NCBI RefSeq assembly: GCF_001557235.1
Contig: NZ_LSJI01000171.1
Location: forward strand, 1 to 64,000
Direction of reading: 5' to 3'
Origin: Phenylobacterium sp. CCH9-H3
Lineage (GTDB): Bacteria > Pseudomonadota > Alphaproteobacteria > Caulobacterales > Caulobacteraceae
Length of the DNA: 64,000 nt
Notes under the pieces: model-generated
The model's input: only the letters and a program-made list of their open reading frames with translations
Told to the model about the DNA's origin: nothing
Databases searched by the model: none
Translations under genes and position numbers: made by a program
In this document: piece after piece, positions 23,925-31,531 of the stretch
Position numbering within the stretch: position 1 is the first letter of the stretch
How the letters are laid out: the number at the start of each line of letters is the position of its first letter

Positions 23925-24398
23925 ATGGGCCGCCTGTCGCCTGCCGACGGCCGCGTCGACCGCCGCGCCGCGCTCGTCCTCGCGACGGGCGGTGTGGCGG
24001 TCATGCTGCTGCCCGGCGCCGCCCTGGCGCGCGAGCCGCTCCACGCGGTGATGCGCCGCTTCGCCGACGGCGCCCGCATCCAGCCTGGGCGCGTGCGCCT
24101 GGAGGTTCCGCCGCTGGTCGAGAACGGCAACGCCGTGGGCGTCACGGTCCGGGTCGACAGCCCCATGACGGCGGCCGACCACGTCCGCCGCATCGCCCTT
24201 TTCAACGACAAGAACCCCCAGCCGGACATGGCCGTGTTCCACCTGGGTCCCCGGGCAGGACGCGCCCACGTTTCCACCCGCGTCCGCCTGGCCACCAGCC
24301 AGGCCATCGCCGCCGTCGCCGAGCTCAGCGACGGAAGCTTCTGGTCGGCGGAAGCCAACGTGATCGTGACCCTCGCCGCCTGCATCGAGGAGCTGTGA
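23925..24398 (+). CDS. soxY: SoxY-like sulfur carrier with altered C-terminal arm
   Basis: A 157-residue exported protein with a Tat-like signal (VDRRAALVLATGG) and the SoxY fold (VDSPMTAADHVRRIALFNDKN segment). Typical SoxY ends in GGCGG, the flexible arm whose Cys carries the sulfur intermediate. Here the tail is TLAACIEEL: the Cys is kept (C153) but the flanking glycines are replaced and the tail is two residues longer. It may still carry sulfur, with different partner access. The gene is followed directly by soxZ, with stop and start sharing one base. Confidence 0.87.
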   Translation: MGRLSPADGRVDRRAALVLATGGVAVMLLPGAALAREPLHAVMRRFADGARIQPGRVRLEVPPLVENGNAVGVTVRVDSPMTAADHVRRIALFNDKNPQPDMAVFHLGPRAGRAHVSTRVRLATSQAIAAVAELSDGSFWSAEANVIVTLAACIEEL

Positions 24399-24718
24399 TG
24401 GCCCGCACGCTCGTCAACGTCCCCAAGACCGCGCGGCCGGGTGAGGTGATCGAGATCAAGGCCATGATCGCCCACCCGATGGAGACCGGCTATCGGCAGG
24501 ACGCCCAGGGGCGGCCGCGACCGCGCCACATCATCCGGCGCTTCGCCTGCGTCTACGACGGCGCCGAGGTCTTCGCGGCCGACTTCTACCCGGCGGTATC
24601 GGCGAATCCCTTCGTCGCCTTCACCACCGTGGCGACCCGCAGCGGTGTGCTCACCTTCTCCTGGACCGACGACAAGGGCGTGACCGAAACGGCCACGGCC
24701 GAGATCGCCGTGGGCTGA
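24398..24718 (+). CDS. soxZ: Sulfur-carrier partner SoxZ
   Basis: A 106-residue protein without a signal peptide, as usual for SoxZ, which is exported bound to SoxY. The immunoglobulin-like SoxZ fold is recognisable from GEVIEIKAMIAHPMETGYR, HIIRRFACVYDG and the C-terminal FSWTDDKG. It forms the SoxYZ heterodimer on which the sulfur substrate is processed. The start overlaps the soxY stop by one base, and its own stop overlaps the soxA start in the same way. Confidence 0.92.
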   Translation: MARTLVNVPKTARPGEVIEIKAMIAHPMETGYRQDAQGRPRPRHIIRRFACVYDGAEVFAADFYPAVSANPFVAFTTVATRSGVLTFSWTDDKGVTETATAEIAVG

Positions 24719-25503
24719 TGCGGGCGGGCGCTCCTCTCGTCGTGGGCCTGGCGGCGGTCGGCTTCTGCGGCGCGGTCGCCCTCGCGGCCCAGGAGAGGGC
24801 CGACGGGCCGCGGTCCGGCCTCGACTTCATCTCACCGGAGACCCGGGCGATGCAGGCGGACGACACCGCCAACCCCGGAATGCTGTGGGTCGAGGACGGC
24901 AAGCGGCTCTGGGCGGCGACCGACGGACCGTCCGGGCAGTCCTGCGCGTCTTGCCACGGCGACGCGGCGAGGAGCATGCGCGGCGTGGCGACGCGATATC
25001 CCGCCTTCGATCCGCGCCGGAAGCGGCCGGTGGACCTGCAGGGACGCGTCAACGGCTGCCGGCAGGAGAAGCAGGGCGCCGCGCCGCTGCCGGCCGAGAG
25101 CGAGGAGCTTCTGGCCTTGACCGCCTATGTCGCCCACCAGTCCCGCGGCCTGCCGATCGCGCCGCCGGGCGACCCGCGGCTTACGCCGCATATCGAGAAC
25201 GGACGCCGCCTTTACGAACGGCGCCTCGGGCAGCTCGACCTCTCCTGCGCCGCCTGTCACGACGCGCTGGCCGGGAAGCGCCTCAGCGGCAGCCTTGTCC
25301 CGCAGGCGCATCCGACTGCCTATCCGCTATACCGGCTCGAGTGGCAGACCGTGGGCTCGCTGCAGCGGCGCTTCCGCAACTGCATGATCGGCGTGCGGGC
25401 GGAGCCGTTCGACTACGGGTCGGCAGAGTTCGTCGATCTCGAACTCTACCTCATGTCCCGGGCTCGCGGCCTCCCGATCGAGACACCGGGCGTTCGGCCC
25501 TGA
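24718..25503 (+). CDS. soxA: Dihaem cytochrome SoxA
   Basis: A 261-residue exported dihaem cytochrome. The signal peptide ends near ALAAQ. Haem motifs are C76-A-S-C79-H80 and C177-A-A-C180-H181; C114 and C222 (RNCMIGVRAEP) are the expected axial Cys ligands, the latter at the active haem that becomes a persulfide in known SoxAX. It works with SoxX to conjugate thiosulfate or another sulfur nucleophile to SoxY. It is the last gene of the operon. No soxB (hydrolysis of the conjugate) or soxCD follows, so the fate of the SoxY-bound intermediate is open. Confidence 0.92.
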   Translation: MRAGAPLVVGLAAVGFCGAVALAAQERADGPRSGLDFISPETRAMQADDTANPGMLWVEDGKRLWAATDGPSGQSCASCHGDAARSMRGVATRYPAFDPRRKRPVDLQGRVNGCRQEKQGAAPLPAESEELLALTAYVAHQSRGLPIAPPGDPRLTPHIENGRRLYERRLGQLDLSCAACHDALAGKRLSGSLVPQAHPTAYPLYRLEWQTVGSLQRRFRNCMIGVRAEPFDYGSAEFVDLELYLMSRARGLPIETPGVRP

Positions 25504-25549
25504 CGCACGTACCGGGAAGGCGTTCCCCAGCGCCTGGACCGCGCTCCAA

Positions 25550-25566
25550 GCGGCGCTCTGCGCCGC
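25550..25566 (+). terminator. Stem-loop after soxA
   Basis: A perfect 7-bp stem (GCGGCGC / GCGCCGC) with a 3-base loop stands 46 bp after soxA. There is no T-run, so it may terminate weakly or only stabilise the mRNA end. Confidence 0.3.
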
Positions 25567-25717
25567 CGTGCTTCTCGGCCGCCGCAATGACATTGAACAG
25601 AACGACAGACTCCGGACGGCGGCGCTGCAGCTGAGACAAATCTGCCCCCGCTGAAGCGCCAAACGGGCAAACACCCCTGACCGTCCAACCTTCGCCGCGC
25701 GCGACAAAAGCGATCCA

Positions 25718-25765
25718 TTGCGATTGACTCGCAAATGCAAATAGAGCACCTGCGAATGGTTCGCA
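25718..25765 (+). promoter_or_regulatory. Two Fur-like palindromes before the TonB receptor
   Basis: TTGCGA-N5-TCGCAA (25718-25734) and TGCGAA-N3-TTCGCA (25751-25765) are perfect inverted repeats sharing TCGCAAAT, placed 32 bp apart, about three helical turns. The second ends 14 bp before the receptor start. Such TGCGAA/TTCGCA boxes resemble iron-responsive (Fur-type) sites, and the downstream genes are of iron-uptake type. The assignment to Fur is an inference from context and shape. Confidence 0.5.
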
Positions 25766-25779
25766 AATAGGGGGTTCTG

Positions 25780-28062
25780 TTGCGCAGTTCACTGTTCGGG
25801 GCGGTCAGCCTGTTCGCCATCGCCCTTCCGGCCGCGGCCCTGGCGGCGGACGGAGCAGCCGTCGCGGACGCGCCGCCCCCGCTGGAGGAGGTGGTCGTCA
25901 CCGGTGAGAAGGCCGGCCGCAGCCTGCAGGATACGCCCGCCAGCGTCGCCGTGATCACGGCCAGGCGCATCGACGAGGAGAAGATCGTCGGCCTGTTCGA
26001 CGTTCTCGACCGCACCGCCAACGTTTCGCAGACCTACGGCCCTTCCGGCTTCACGATCCGGGGGATCAACAGCACCGGCGTGTCCGGAGGGGGCTCGGGC
26101 GCCCTCGCCACCGTCTACGTCGACGGCCCGCCGCTGCCGGAGCGCCACCTCAACGTCGCGCCCATCGATATGTGGGACGTCGCCCAGGTCGAGGTGTTGC
26201 GCGGGCCGCAATCGACGCTGCAGGGCCGCAACGCCCTGGCCGGCGCCATCGTCATCCGCACCCAGGACCCGACCTTCCAGTGGACCGGGCGCGCACGCGT
26301 CCAGCTGACCGACGCCGACGAGCGGATCGTCTCGGCGGCTGGCGGCGGGGCCATCATCGCGGATCAGCTCGCCTTCCGCCTGTCGGTGGAGGACCGCAAG
26401 TCCGACGGCTTCATCTACAACACCACCCGCCAGGCCGACGAGGCGCCGCTGGACGCCACCACCTTCCGCGGCAAGCTGCTGCTGACGCCCGATGCCATCC
26501 CTGGCCTGCGCTCGCGCTTGGTCTGGACCCACGACGAGCGCGACGGCGGCTACATCTTCACCTACGGCCGCACCGACATCCCCGATCCCTATGATCGCCT
26601 GTCGAACGGCGACACGCCCAACACCAGCAAGGGCAAGACCGACATCGTCGCGCTGGAGAACGACTACAGGCTCGGCCAGCGCCTGACCCTGACCGCGGTG
26701 ACGTCGTGGAGCCGCGTGGACACCCAGCGCACCTACGACGGCGACAACGAGCCGGCCAACATCTCGTACGGCTTCCAGGACGAGTACGACCGCACCTTCT
26801 CGCAGGAGGTCCGGGTGAACTACGCCGGCGAGCGGCTGAGCGGGCTGGTCGGCGGCTACTACGCCAAGCGCAAGCGCGACTACGCCACCGCCAGCGTCAC
26901 CAACGTCCCGACCCCGGTCTCCACCTTGGCGGCCGTGCTCCAGGGCGCGCCCTTCGGCCTGCCGGCCGTCACGGCCCAGTCGATCGCGGCGATCTACGCG
27001 GGGGCATTGCCCAACATCTCGGTCGACTATGACGCCGCGACCGACGAGACGGTGACCACCTACGCCCTCTTCGCCGACGGCCGGTTCCAGATCACGCCGC
27101 AGCTCTCGCTGATGGCCGGCTTCCGCTACGACCGCGAGACCAACGACCAGTTCAACACCCAGACCGCCGCCTTCGCAGGGACCTATCCGAACCCGGCCGC
27201 GTTCGGCGCCACCCTTGCCCCCGTTATCGGCGGCCTGAACCAGGTCGTCGGCCTCTTCGTGGCGCAGGCCGGCGGCACGGCTCCGCCCTCCAAGCGGACC
27301 TTCAACGCCTTCCTGCCCAAAGTCGGCCTGAAGTACGACTTCAACGGTGACGCCTCGCTGAGCTTCGTCGTCCAGCGCGGGTATCGCTCGGGCGGCTCGA
27401 GCGTGAACATCGCCCGCTCGTCGGTCGTGCCATACGACCCCGAGTACACCTGGAACTACGAACTGGCTCTGCGCTCGGAGTGGCTGGACGACACGCTCGT
27501 CTTCAACGCCAACGCCTACTACGTGAAGTGGACCGACCAGCAGGTGAACGTGAACCTGGGTCTCAACCTCTACGACTACCAGACCGAGAATGCCGGCCGT
27601 TCTCACCTCTATGGGTTCGAGATCGAGAGCCAGTACCGTCCGACGTCGAACTTCGACGCCTACGCCTCGCTGGGCTACAGCCGCACCGAGTTCGACGATT
27701 TCGAGATCGACACCGGCTCGGCCACCCTCGATCTGGCCGGCACGGAGTTCGCCTACGCCCCGCACTGGACCTGGGCGGTCGGGGCGAACTATCACTGGGA
27801 CAACGGCGTCTCGGCCAACGTCAACGCCAACTATCGCGACAACGCCTTCGCCGACACGGGCGCCAACCAGGCGCTCTACGCGATCAAGTCCCGGATCGTC
27901 GTGAACGCCAAGCTCGCCTACGCCTATGACGCCTGGGAAGTGGCGGTGTTCGGCCGCAATCTCTTCGACGAAGAGTACTTCCAGTACAACAACGTGTCCG
28001 CCGACCGCGCTATCATCGGCGATCCGCGGGTGATTGGCGTCAGCCTGGAGGCGCGGTGGTGA
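25780..28062 (+). CDS. TonB-dependent receptor, probably iron/siderophore uptake
   Basis: A 760-residue receptor starting at a TTG behind AGGGGG; this start gives a proper signal peptide ending near ALAADG. The TonB-box stretch LEEVVVTGEKAG is followed by the plug with VEVLRGPQSTLQGRNALAGAI, and the barrel ends in SLEARW with terminal Trp. It is followed with overlapping codons by a membrane protein and a PepSY transmembrane protein, the classic companions of iron-siderophore receptors, and preceded by Fur-like palindromes. The ligand is most likely a ferric siderophore, though other metals cannot be excluded. It begins a new unit after the Sox operon. Confidence 0.87.
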   Translation: MRSSLFGAVSLFAIALPAAALAADGAAVADAPPPLEEVVVTGEKAGRSLQDTPASVAVITARRIDEEKIVGLFDVLDRTANVSQTYGPSGFTIRGINSTGVSGGGSGALATVYVDGPPLPERHLNVAPIDMWDVAQVEVLRGPQSTLQGRNALAGAIVIRTQDPTFQWTGRARVQLTDADERIVSAAGGGAIIADQLAFRLSVEDRKSDGFIYNTTRQADEAPLDATTFRGKLLLTPDAIPGLRSRLVWTHDERDGGYIFTYGRTDIPDPYDRLSNGDTPNTSKGKTDIVALENDYRLGQRLTLTAVTSWSRVDTQRTYDGDNEPANISYGFQDEYDRTFSQEVRVNYAGERLSGLVGGYYAKRKRDYATASVTNVPTPVSTLAAVLQGAPFGLPAVTAQSIAAIYAGALPNISVDYDAATDETVTTYALFADGRFQITPQLSLMAGFRYDRETNDQFNTQTAAFAGTYPNPAAFGATLAPVIGGLNQVVGLFVAQAGGTAPPSKRTFNAFLPKVGLKYDFNGDASLSFVVQRGYRSGGSSVNIARSSVVPYDPEYTWNYELALRSEWLDDTLVFNANAYYVKWTDQQVNVNLGLNLYDYQTENAGRSHLYGFEIESQYRPTSNFDAYASLGYSRTEFDDFEIDTGSATLDLAGTEFAYAPHWTWAVGANYHWDNGVSANVNANYRDNAFADTGANQALYAIKSRIVVNAKLAYAYDAWEVAVFGRNLFDEEYFQYNNVSADRAIIGDPRVIGVSLEARW

Positions 28063-28634
28063 CGCTGGCGCAATCCTCCGTAATGGCCGCCGTCCTGGTC
28101 GCCGCGGGCCTCGGCGGGGCGCTTCTGCTGCAGCAGGCCTGGAGGCGGCGGGACGCCGTCCGCCCCTGGCTCATCGCCGGCGGCTGGGCCCTGGTCATCG
28201 CCGCGATCGTGCTCGCCGGCCCCGCGCTCGGCCCGGCCCTGGGCCCCGCCATCGCCCTGGCCATCATGCCGCTGGCGGCCCTGGGCCTGATCGCCGCGAC
28301 CGTCCAGATCCGCGACGCCCGACGCAAGCCGCCGCGCGAGCTTGCGCTCGAGCCTTCGGAGCGGGCGTCGAAGGCCTGGCGCGGCTGGCTGCGCGGTTTC
28401 CTGGCCGGTCCCATCGGGGGTGTCGCTGCCCTCGGCGTCGGCCTCCTCATCGCCGTCTGGGCGCCCGGCGCGCCGCAGACCCGCATGGTGATCGGCGGCC
28501 TGATGGCGCCGTTCCTCTGGGGCGGCGCCATGGCCTGGACCCTCGCCGACGACAAGATCCTGCGCGCCACCGCGGTGCTCGTCGGCGTGGCCGTCGTGAC
28601 CTTCGGCGCCTCGGCCATGAAAGGCGCCTTATGA
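28059..28634 (+). CDS. Small polytopic membrane protein of the iron-uptake operon
   Basis: A 191-residue inner-membrane protein, highly hydrophobic, with about five membrane segments (near residues 5-25, 38-58, 60-80, 112-132 and 165-185). The GTG at 28059 overlaps the receptor stop (GTGA), and its stop overlaps the next ATG, so it belongs to the receptor-PepSY operon; a second GTG at 28056 is possible. I do not recognise a named family. Small membrane proteins in this place accompany PepSY proteins in siderophore operons and may assist iron release or transport. Confidence 0.75.
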   Translation: MTLAQSSVMAAVLVAAGLGGALLLQQAWRRRDAVRPWLIAGGWALVIAAIVLAGPALGPALGPAIALAIMPLAALGLIAATVQIRDARRKPPRELALEPSERASKAWRGWLRGFLAGPIGGVAALGVGLLIAVWAPGAPQTRMVIGGLMAPFLWGGAMAWTLADDKILRATAVLVGVAVVTFGASAMKGAL

Positions 28635-30112
28635 CCGCCGGCCGCCCCATCTGGCCAAAGATCCCGAGCGGCTTCGTGCGCGCGGTCCTGGCCGGCCACT
28701 CGGCGCTGGGCCTGGCCTTCGCGGCCCTCATATATCTCGTCTGCTTCTCGGGCTCCGTCGCGGTCCTCGTCGACGAGTTCCATCGCTGGGAGCGGCCCGA
28801 CGTGACGCCGGTCGTCTCGCTCACCGGCGCCGAGGTCGCCCGCGCGGCCGACGAGATCGTCGCCGCACACGGCAAGGCCGAGCACCTCTTCATGACCCTG
28901 CCTTCGCCGTCCTCGCCGCGCCTGTCGGTCTATGTGGACAAGGAGGAGGGCGAGGACCCGCGGGTGCTCGCCGGCGCCGGCGGTCGCTATCTCGGCGACG
29001 CCGGGACCCCGTGGTCCGAGTTCATGTCCCGCCTGCACATCAACCTGCACCTGCCGCAGACCTGGGGGATCTTCGTGGTCGGCCTCACGGGCGTGGCGCT
29101 GCTGTCCTCGCTGATCTCGGGGGTCCTCGCCCATCCGCGCATCTTCAAGGACGCGTTCCATCTCCGCTGGGGCGGCTCCAAGCGGCTGCAGGAAGCGGAC
29201 CTGCACAATCGGATCGGCGTGTGGGGCTTGCCCTTCCACATCATGATCTCGCTCACCGGGGCGTTCCTGGGCTTGACCACCGTCATCGTCGGCGTCCTGG
29301 CCCTGATCGTCTTCAAGGGCGACACCGAAAAGGCCTACGCCCTCTTCCTGCCCCCCGAGCCCATCGACGACCCGCGGCCGGCGCCGATGCCCGACATCGC
29401 CACGGCCTTCGCGAACCTGGCCCGCGTCGCGCCCGGCGCGACACCCACCTTCGTCGGTCTAGAGCACCCCGGCGAGCAGGGCGCGGCGATCCTGATCGTC
29501 GCCAGCCGGCCGCGCGAACTGGCCCGGGGTGAGAACCACACCTTCGACCGCCGCGGCGAGCCGTCGGCGAACCAGGATCCCGCCCGAGGGACGCTCGGCG
29601 CGGCCATCCTGCAGATCACCAACCAGCTGCACTTCGGCTGGTTCGGCGGCTGGGCCGTGAAGGTGGCTTACGTGCTCCTGGGCGCCGGCATCACCGTCGT
29701 CACCGCTAGCGGCGTCGCCATCTGGCTGGCCCGCCGCCGCGCCAAAGGCCGGCCCGCACCGCGCTGGGAGCGGGTCTGGATCGCGACGGCCTGGAGCCAG
29801 CCCATCGCCTACCCGGCCGCCGCCCTCGCCTCGATGCTGGCCGGCGTCTCGCCGCTGGCGGCGTGGGGCGCAGCCACCGGCGCCGCGCTGCTCGCCGCCC
29901 TCGCCTTCCCGCCCGAGGCCCTCTCGCGCAACCTCCGCCTCGCGGGCGGCGGCCTCCTGGGTCTGCTGGGTACGGCGCACGTCGCCAACTGGTGGGGACG
30001 GATCGCCGACCCGGTCGCCTGGATCGTCGACGCCGCCCTCATCGTCCTGGCGCTGGCCATGCTGGTCTCGGCCTCGAGCGCCCGGCAGCCGCCGGCGGGT
30101 GCGGGCGCCTAA
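28631..30112 (+). CDS. PepSY-domain transmembrane protein (PiuB-like)
   Basis: A 493-residue inner-membrane protein. TM1 is about residues 17-40, followed by a periplasmic PepSY-like region. The conserved His-rich helices then appear: HINLHLPQTWGIFVVGLTG, HLRWGGSKRL, DLHNRIGVWGLPFHIM, and later NQLHFGWFGGWAVK, ending in a group of C-terminal helices (about 390-485). Proteins of this family reduce ferric siderophores or otherwise release iron in the periplasm, the conserved His residues being candidate haem or metal ligands. It overlaps the preceding small membrane-protein gene by 4 bp. Length and order match PiuB-like members. Confidence 0.87.
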   Translation: MTAGRPIWPKIPSGFVRAVLAGHSALGLAFAALIYLVCFSGSVAVLVDEFHRWERPDVTPVVSLTGAEVARAADEIVAAHGKAEHLFMTLPSPSSPRLSVYVDKEEGEDPRVLAGAGGRYLGDAGTPWSEFMSRLHINLHLPQTWGIFVVGLTGVALLSSLISGVLAHPRIFKDAFHLRWGGSKRLQEADLHNRIGVWGLPFHIMISLTGAFLGLTTVIVGVLALIVFKGDTEKAYALFLPPEPIDDPRPAPMPDIATAFANLARVAPGATPTFVGLEHPGEQGAAILIVASRPRELARGENHTFDRRGEPSANQDPARGTLGAAILQITNQLHFGWFGGWAVKVAYVLLGAGITVVTASGVAIWLARRRAKGRPAPRWERVWIATAWSQPIAYPAAALASMLAGVSPLAAWGAATGAALLAALAFPPEALSRNLRLAGGGLLGLLGTAHVANWWGRIADPVAWIVDAALIVLALAMLVSASSARQPPAGAGA

Positions 30113-30188
30113 GGCGGCGCGACCTGGTGAGGAACGCGACGAGGCGCGGCATCTCAGTGGCGGGGGCCTGCCTGCCGCCGGGAGCGCC

Positions 30189-30761
30189 ATGCATATCATC
30201 TGCAATATCGACGGAGCGATCGCCATCAACGGAGCGATCGTGCGGCCCGGGGCGGTGTCCGCGAACGGGGAAGGCCGACGTACGTCGGAGCTCCGCCCGC
30301 CGCGGGAAATCTGCTTCGACCTCGCGCCCGCCTTCATCGACTTCCTCCACGCCTGCGCCGCCTGGCCGGTCGCCCTCAGTCTCGTCAGCGAGGAGCCGGA
30401 GCACATCGTCCAGGCCCTGCTGGATCGGCACCGCTTCGGCCACCTGCCGGTCTTCGCCCGCCGGCGCGTGGGGTCTACCCTCGAGAGCCCCTTCGGCCGG
30501 GGCGACTGCCCCGCCAGGGCCGGCGTCTGCAAATGCGCGATCGCCGGCTTCCGGTCCCAACCGCGCTGGCCTGTGACCGTCTACGTTGGCCACGCGCGTT
30601 CCGACGCCTGCGTGGCGCGCCATGCGGACCTCCTCTTCGCCAGCGGCGAGCTGGCGGCGCTGGCCCGCGCGAGCGCCCGGCCCTTCGTGCCTTACGAGAC
30701 GTTCGATGACGTGCGGCGCGGGCTAGAGCGCCGCGTCGCGCCGATGGCGTCGTCCCGGTGA
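30189..30761 (+). CDS. HAD-like (MtnX-type) protein with altered catalytic residues
   Basis: A 190-residue protein starting after GGGAG. The C-terminal part (VYVGHARSDACVARHADLLFASG, read from about residue 131) closely matches the motif-IV region of MtnX-like HAD phosphatases. In active HAD enzymes motif I is DxDGT and motif IV GDGxSD. Here motif I is N6-I-D8-G-A10, so the nucleophile Asp is Asn, and the first Asp of motif IV is His (H135). Phosphatase activity is therefore unlikely. A Cys cluster (CPARAGVCKC, 107-116) is present. It lies between the PepSY gene and the sigma factor, in the same direction. A regulatory or binding role is possible, or it is decaying. Confidence 0.7.
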   Translation: MHIICNIDGAIAINGAIVRPGAVSANGEGRRTSELRPPREICFDLAPAFIDFLHACAAWPVALSLVSEEPEHIVQALLDRHRFGHLPVFARRRVGSTLESPFGRGDCPARAGVCKCAIAGFRSQPRWPVTVYVGHARSDACVARHADLLFASGELAALARASARPFVPYETFDDVRRGLERRVAPMASSR

Positions 30762-30863
30762 AATCCTACGCGCCGATGTCCCAGTCCCCGAGCCAGCACT
30801 ATTTCGATGACGGTCGGGACGAGCTGCCGCATAGACGCGCGAAGATGGAGCCGGAGCAGCCGC

Positions 30864-30877
30864 ATTGCGGGCGCAAT
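30864..30877 (+). promoter_or_regulatory. Palindrome upstream of the ECF sigma gene
   Basis: ATTGCG-GG-CGCAAT is a perfect 6-bp inverted repeat about 90 bp before the sigma-factor start, resembling the TTGCGA/TCGCAA boxes at the iron receptor. It may be the iron-responsive operator of the sigma-FecR operon. It also argues that the long frame upstream of 30965 is not translated. Confidence 0.4.
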
Positions 30878-30964
30878 TCGATCGGAAACCTGAGCCGCCG
30901 GCCCGGGGCGACCCCGGGGGACCCGGCGTCCCTCGCCGTGCTCACCATATCCCGCAGGCCTGAC

Positions 30965-31531
30965 GTGCCCACCGGCGGACTCCTCGCCCTCTTCGCCGAG
31001 ATGCGCCCCGCGCTGCTCCGCTATCTGGCGTCTCGCGGCGCCGGCGCCGACGAAGCGGAAGACGTCCTGCAGGATGTTCAGGTGAAGCTGCTGGCCGATG
31101 CCATCGGGCCGGTGGACCAGCCACGGGCCTACCTCTACCGGATGACAAACAACCACTTCCTCGTGGCGCGCCGCACAGCGGGCCGCCGGGTGCGTCGGGA
31201 GGAGGACTGGCTGAGCGCCCAGGGCGCGGACGGCGGCGAGGCCGACCAGAAGCCGTCGGCGGAGACCGAACTCATCGCCCGCCAGCAGTTGGCCATCCTA
31301 CAGCGGGTGCTGGACGAGTTGCCCGAACGGACGCGGAAGATCTTCCGGCGCTTCCGCATCGACGGCGAGCCGCAACGCTTGATCGCCGATGAGATGGGGA
31401 TCAGCGTCAGCGCGGTGGAGAAGCATCTCGCCAAGGCCTATCAGGCGATTTCCGACGTGAAGCTGCGGCTGGATGAGGATCGCGCAACCGCGCGGCGTCC
31501 AACGGCCGGGATATTCCGCCATGCGCGCTGA
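30965..31531 (+). CDS. FecI-type ECF sigma factor
   Basis: A 188-residue sigma factor. The frame is open from 30758, but FecI proteins begin some 10-15 residues before the motif LLALFAEMRPALLRYLASRG, so the GTG at 30965 fits best. Region 2 includes AEDVLQDVQVKLLAD and region 4 QRLIADEMGISVSAVEKHLAKA. It should direct RNA polymerase to a receptor promoter when released by the adjacent FecR-like anti-sigma factor, with which it overlaps by 11 bp. The third gene of the set is a receptor with the STN signalling domain, the standard surface-signalling trio for iron or haem. Confidence 0.85.
   Translation: MPTGGLLALFAEMRPALLRYLASRGAGADEAEDVLQDVQVKLLADAIGPVDQPRAYLYRMTNNHFLVARRTAGRRVRREEDWLSAQGADGGEADQKPSAETELIARQQLAILQRVLDELPERTRKIFRRFRIDGEPQRLIADEMGISVSAVEKHLAKAYQAISDVKLRLDEDRATARRPTAGIFRHAR

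Noticed and set aside
25789..27795. 668-codon minus-strand open frame
   Set aside because: Antisense of the iron receptor; no recognisable fold.
30758..30964. N-terminal extension of the sigma factor
   Set aside because: Residues have no sigma-factor similarity and a palindromic operator-like site lies inside, so the shorter GTG start is preferred.
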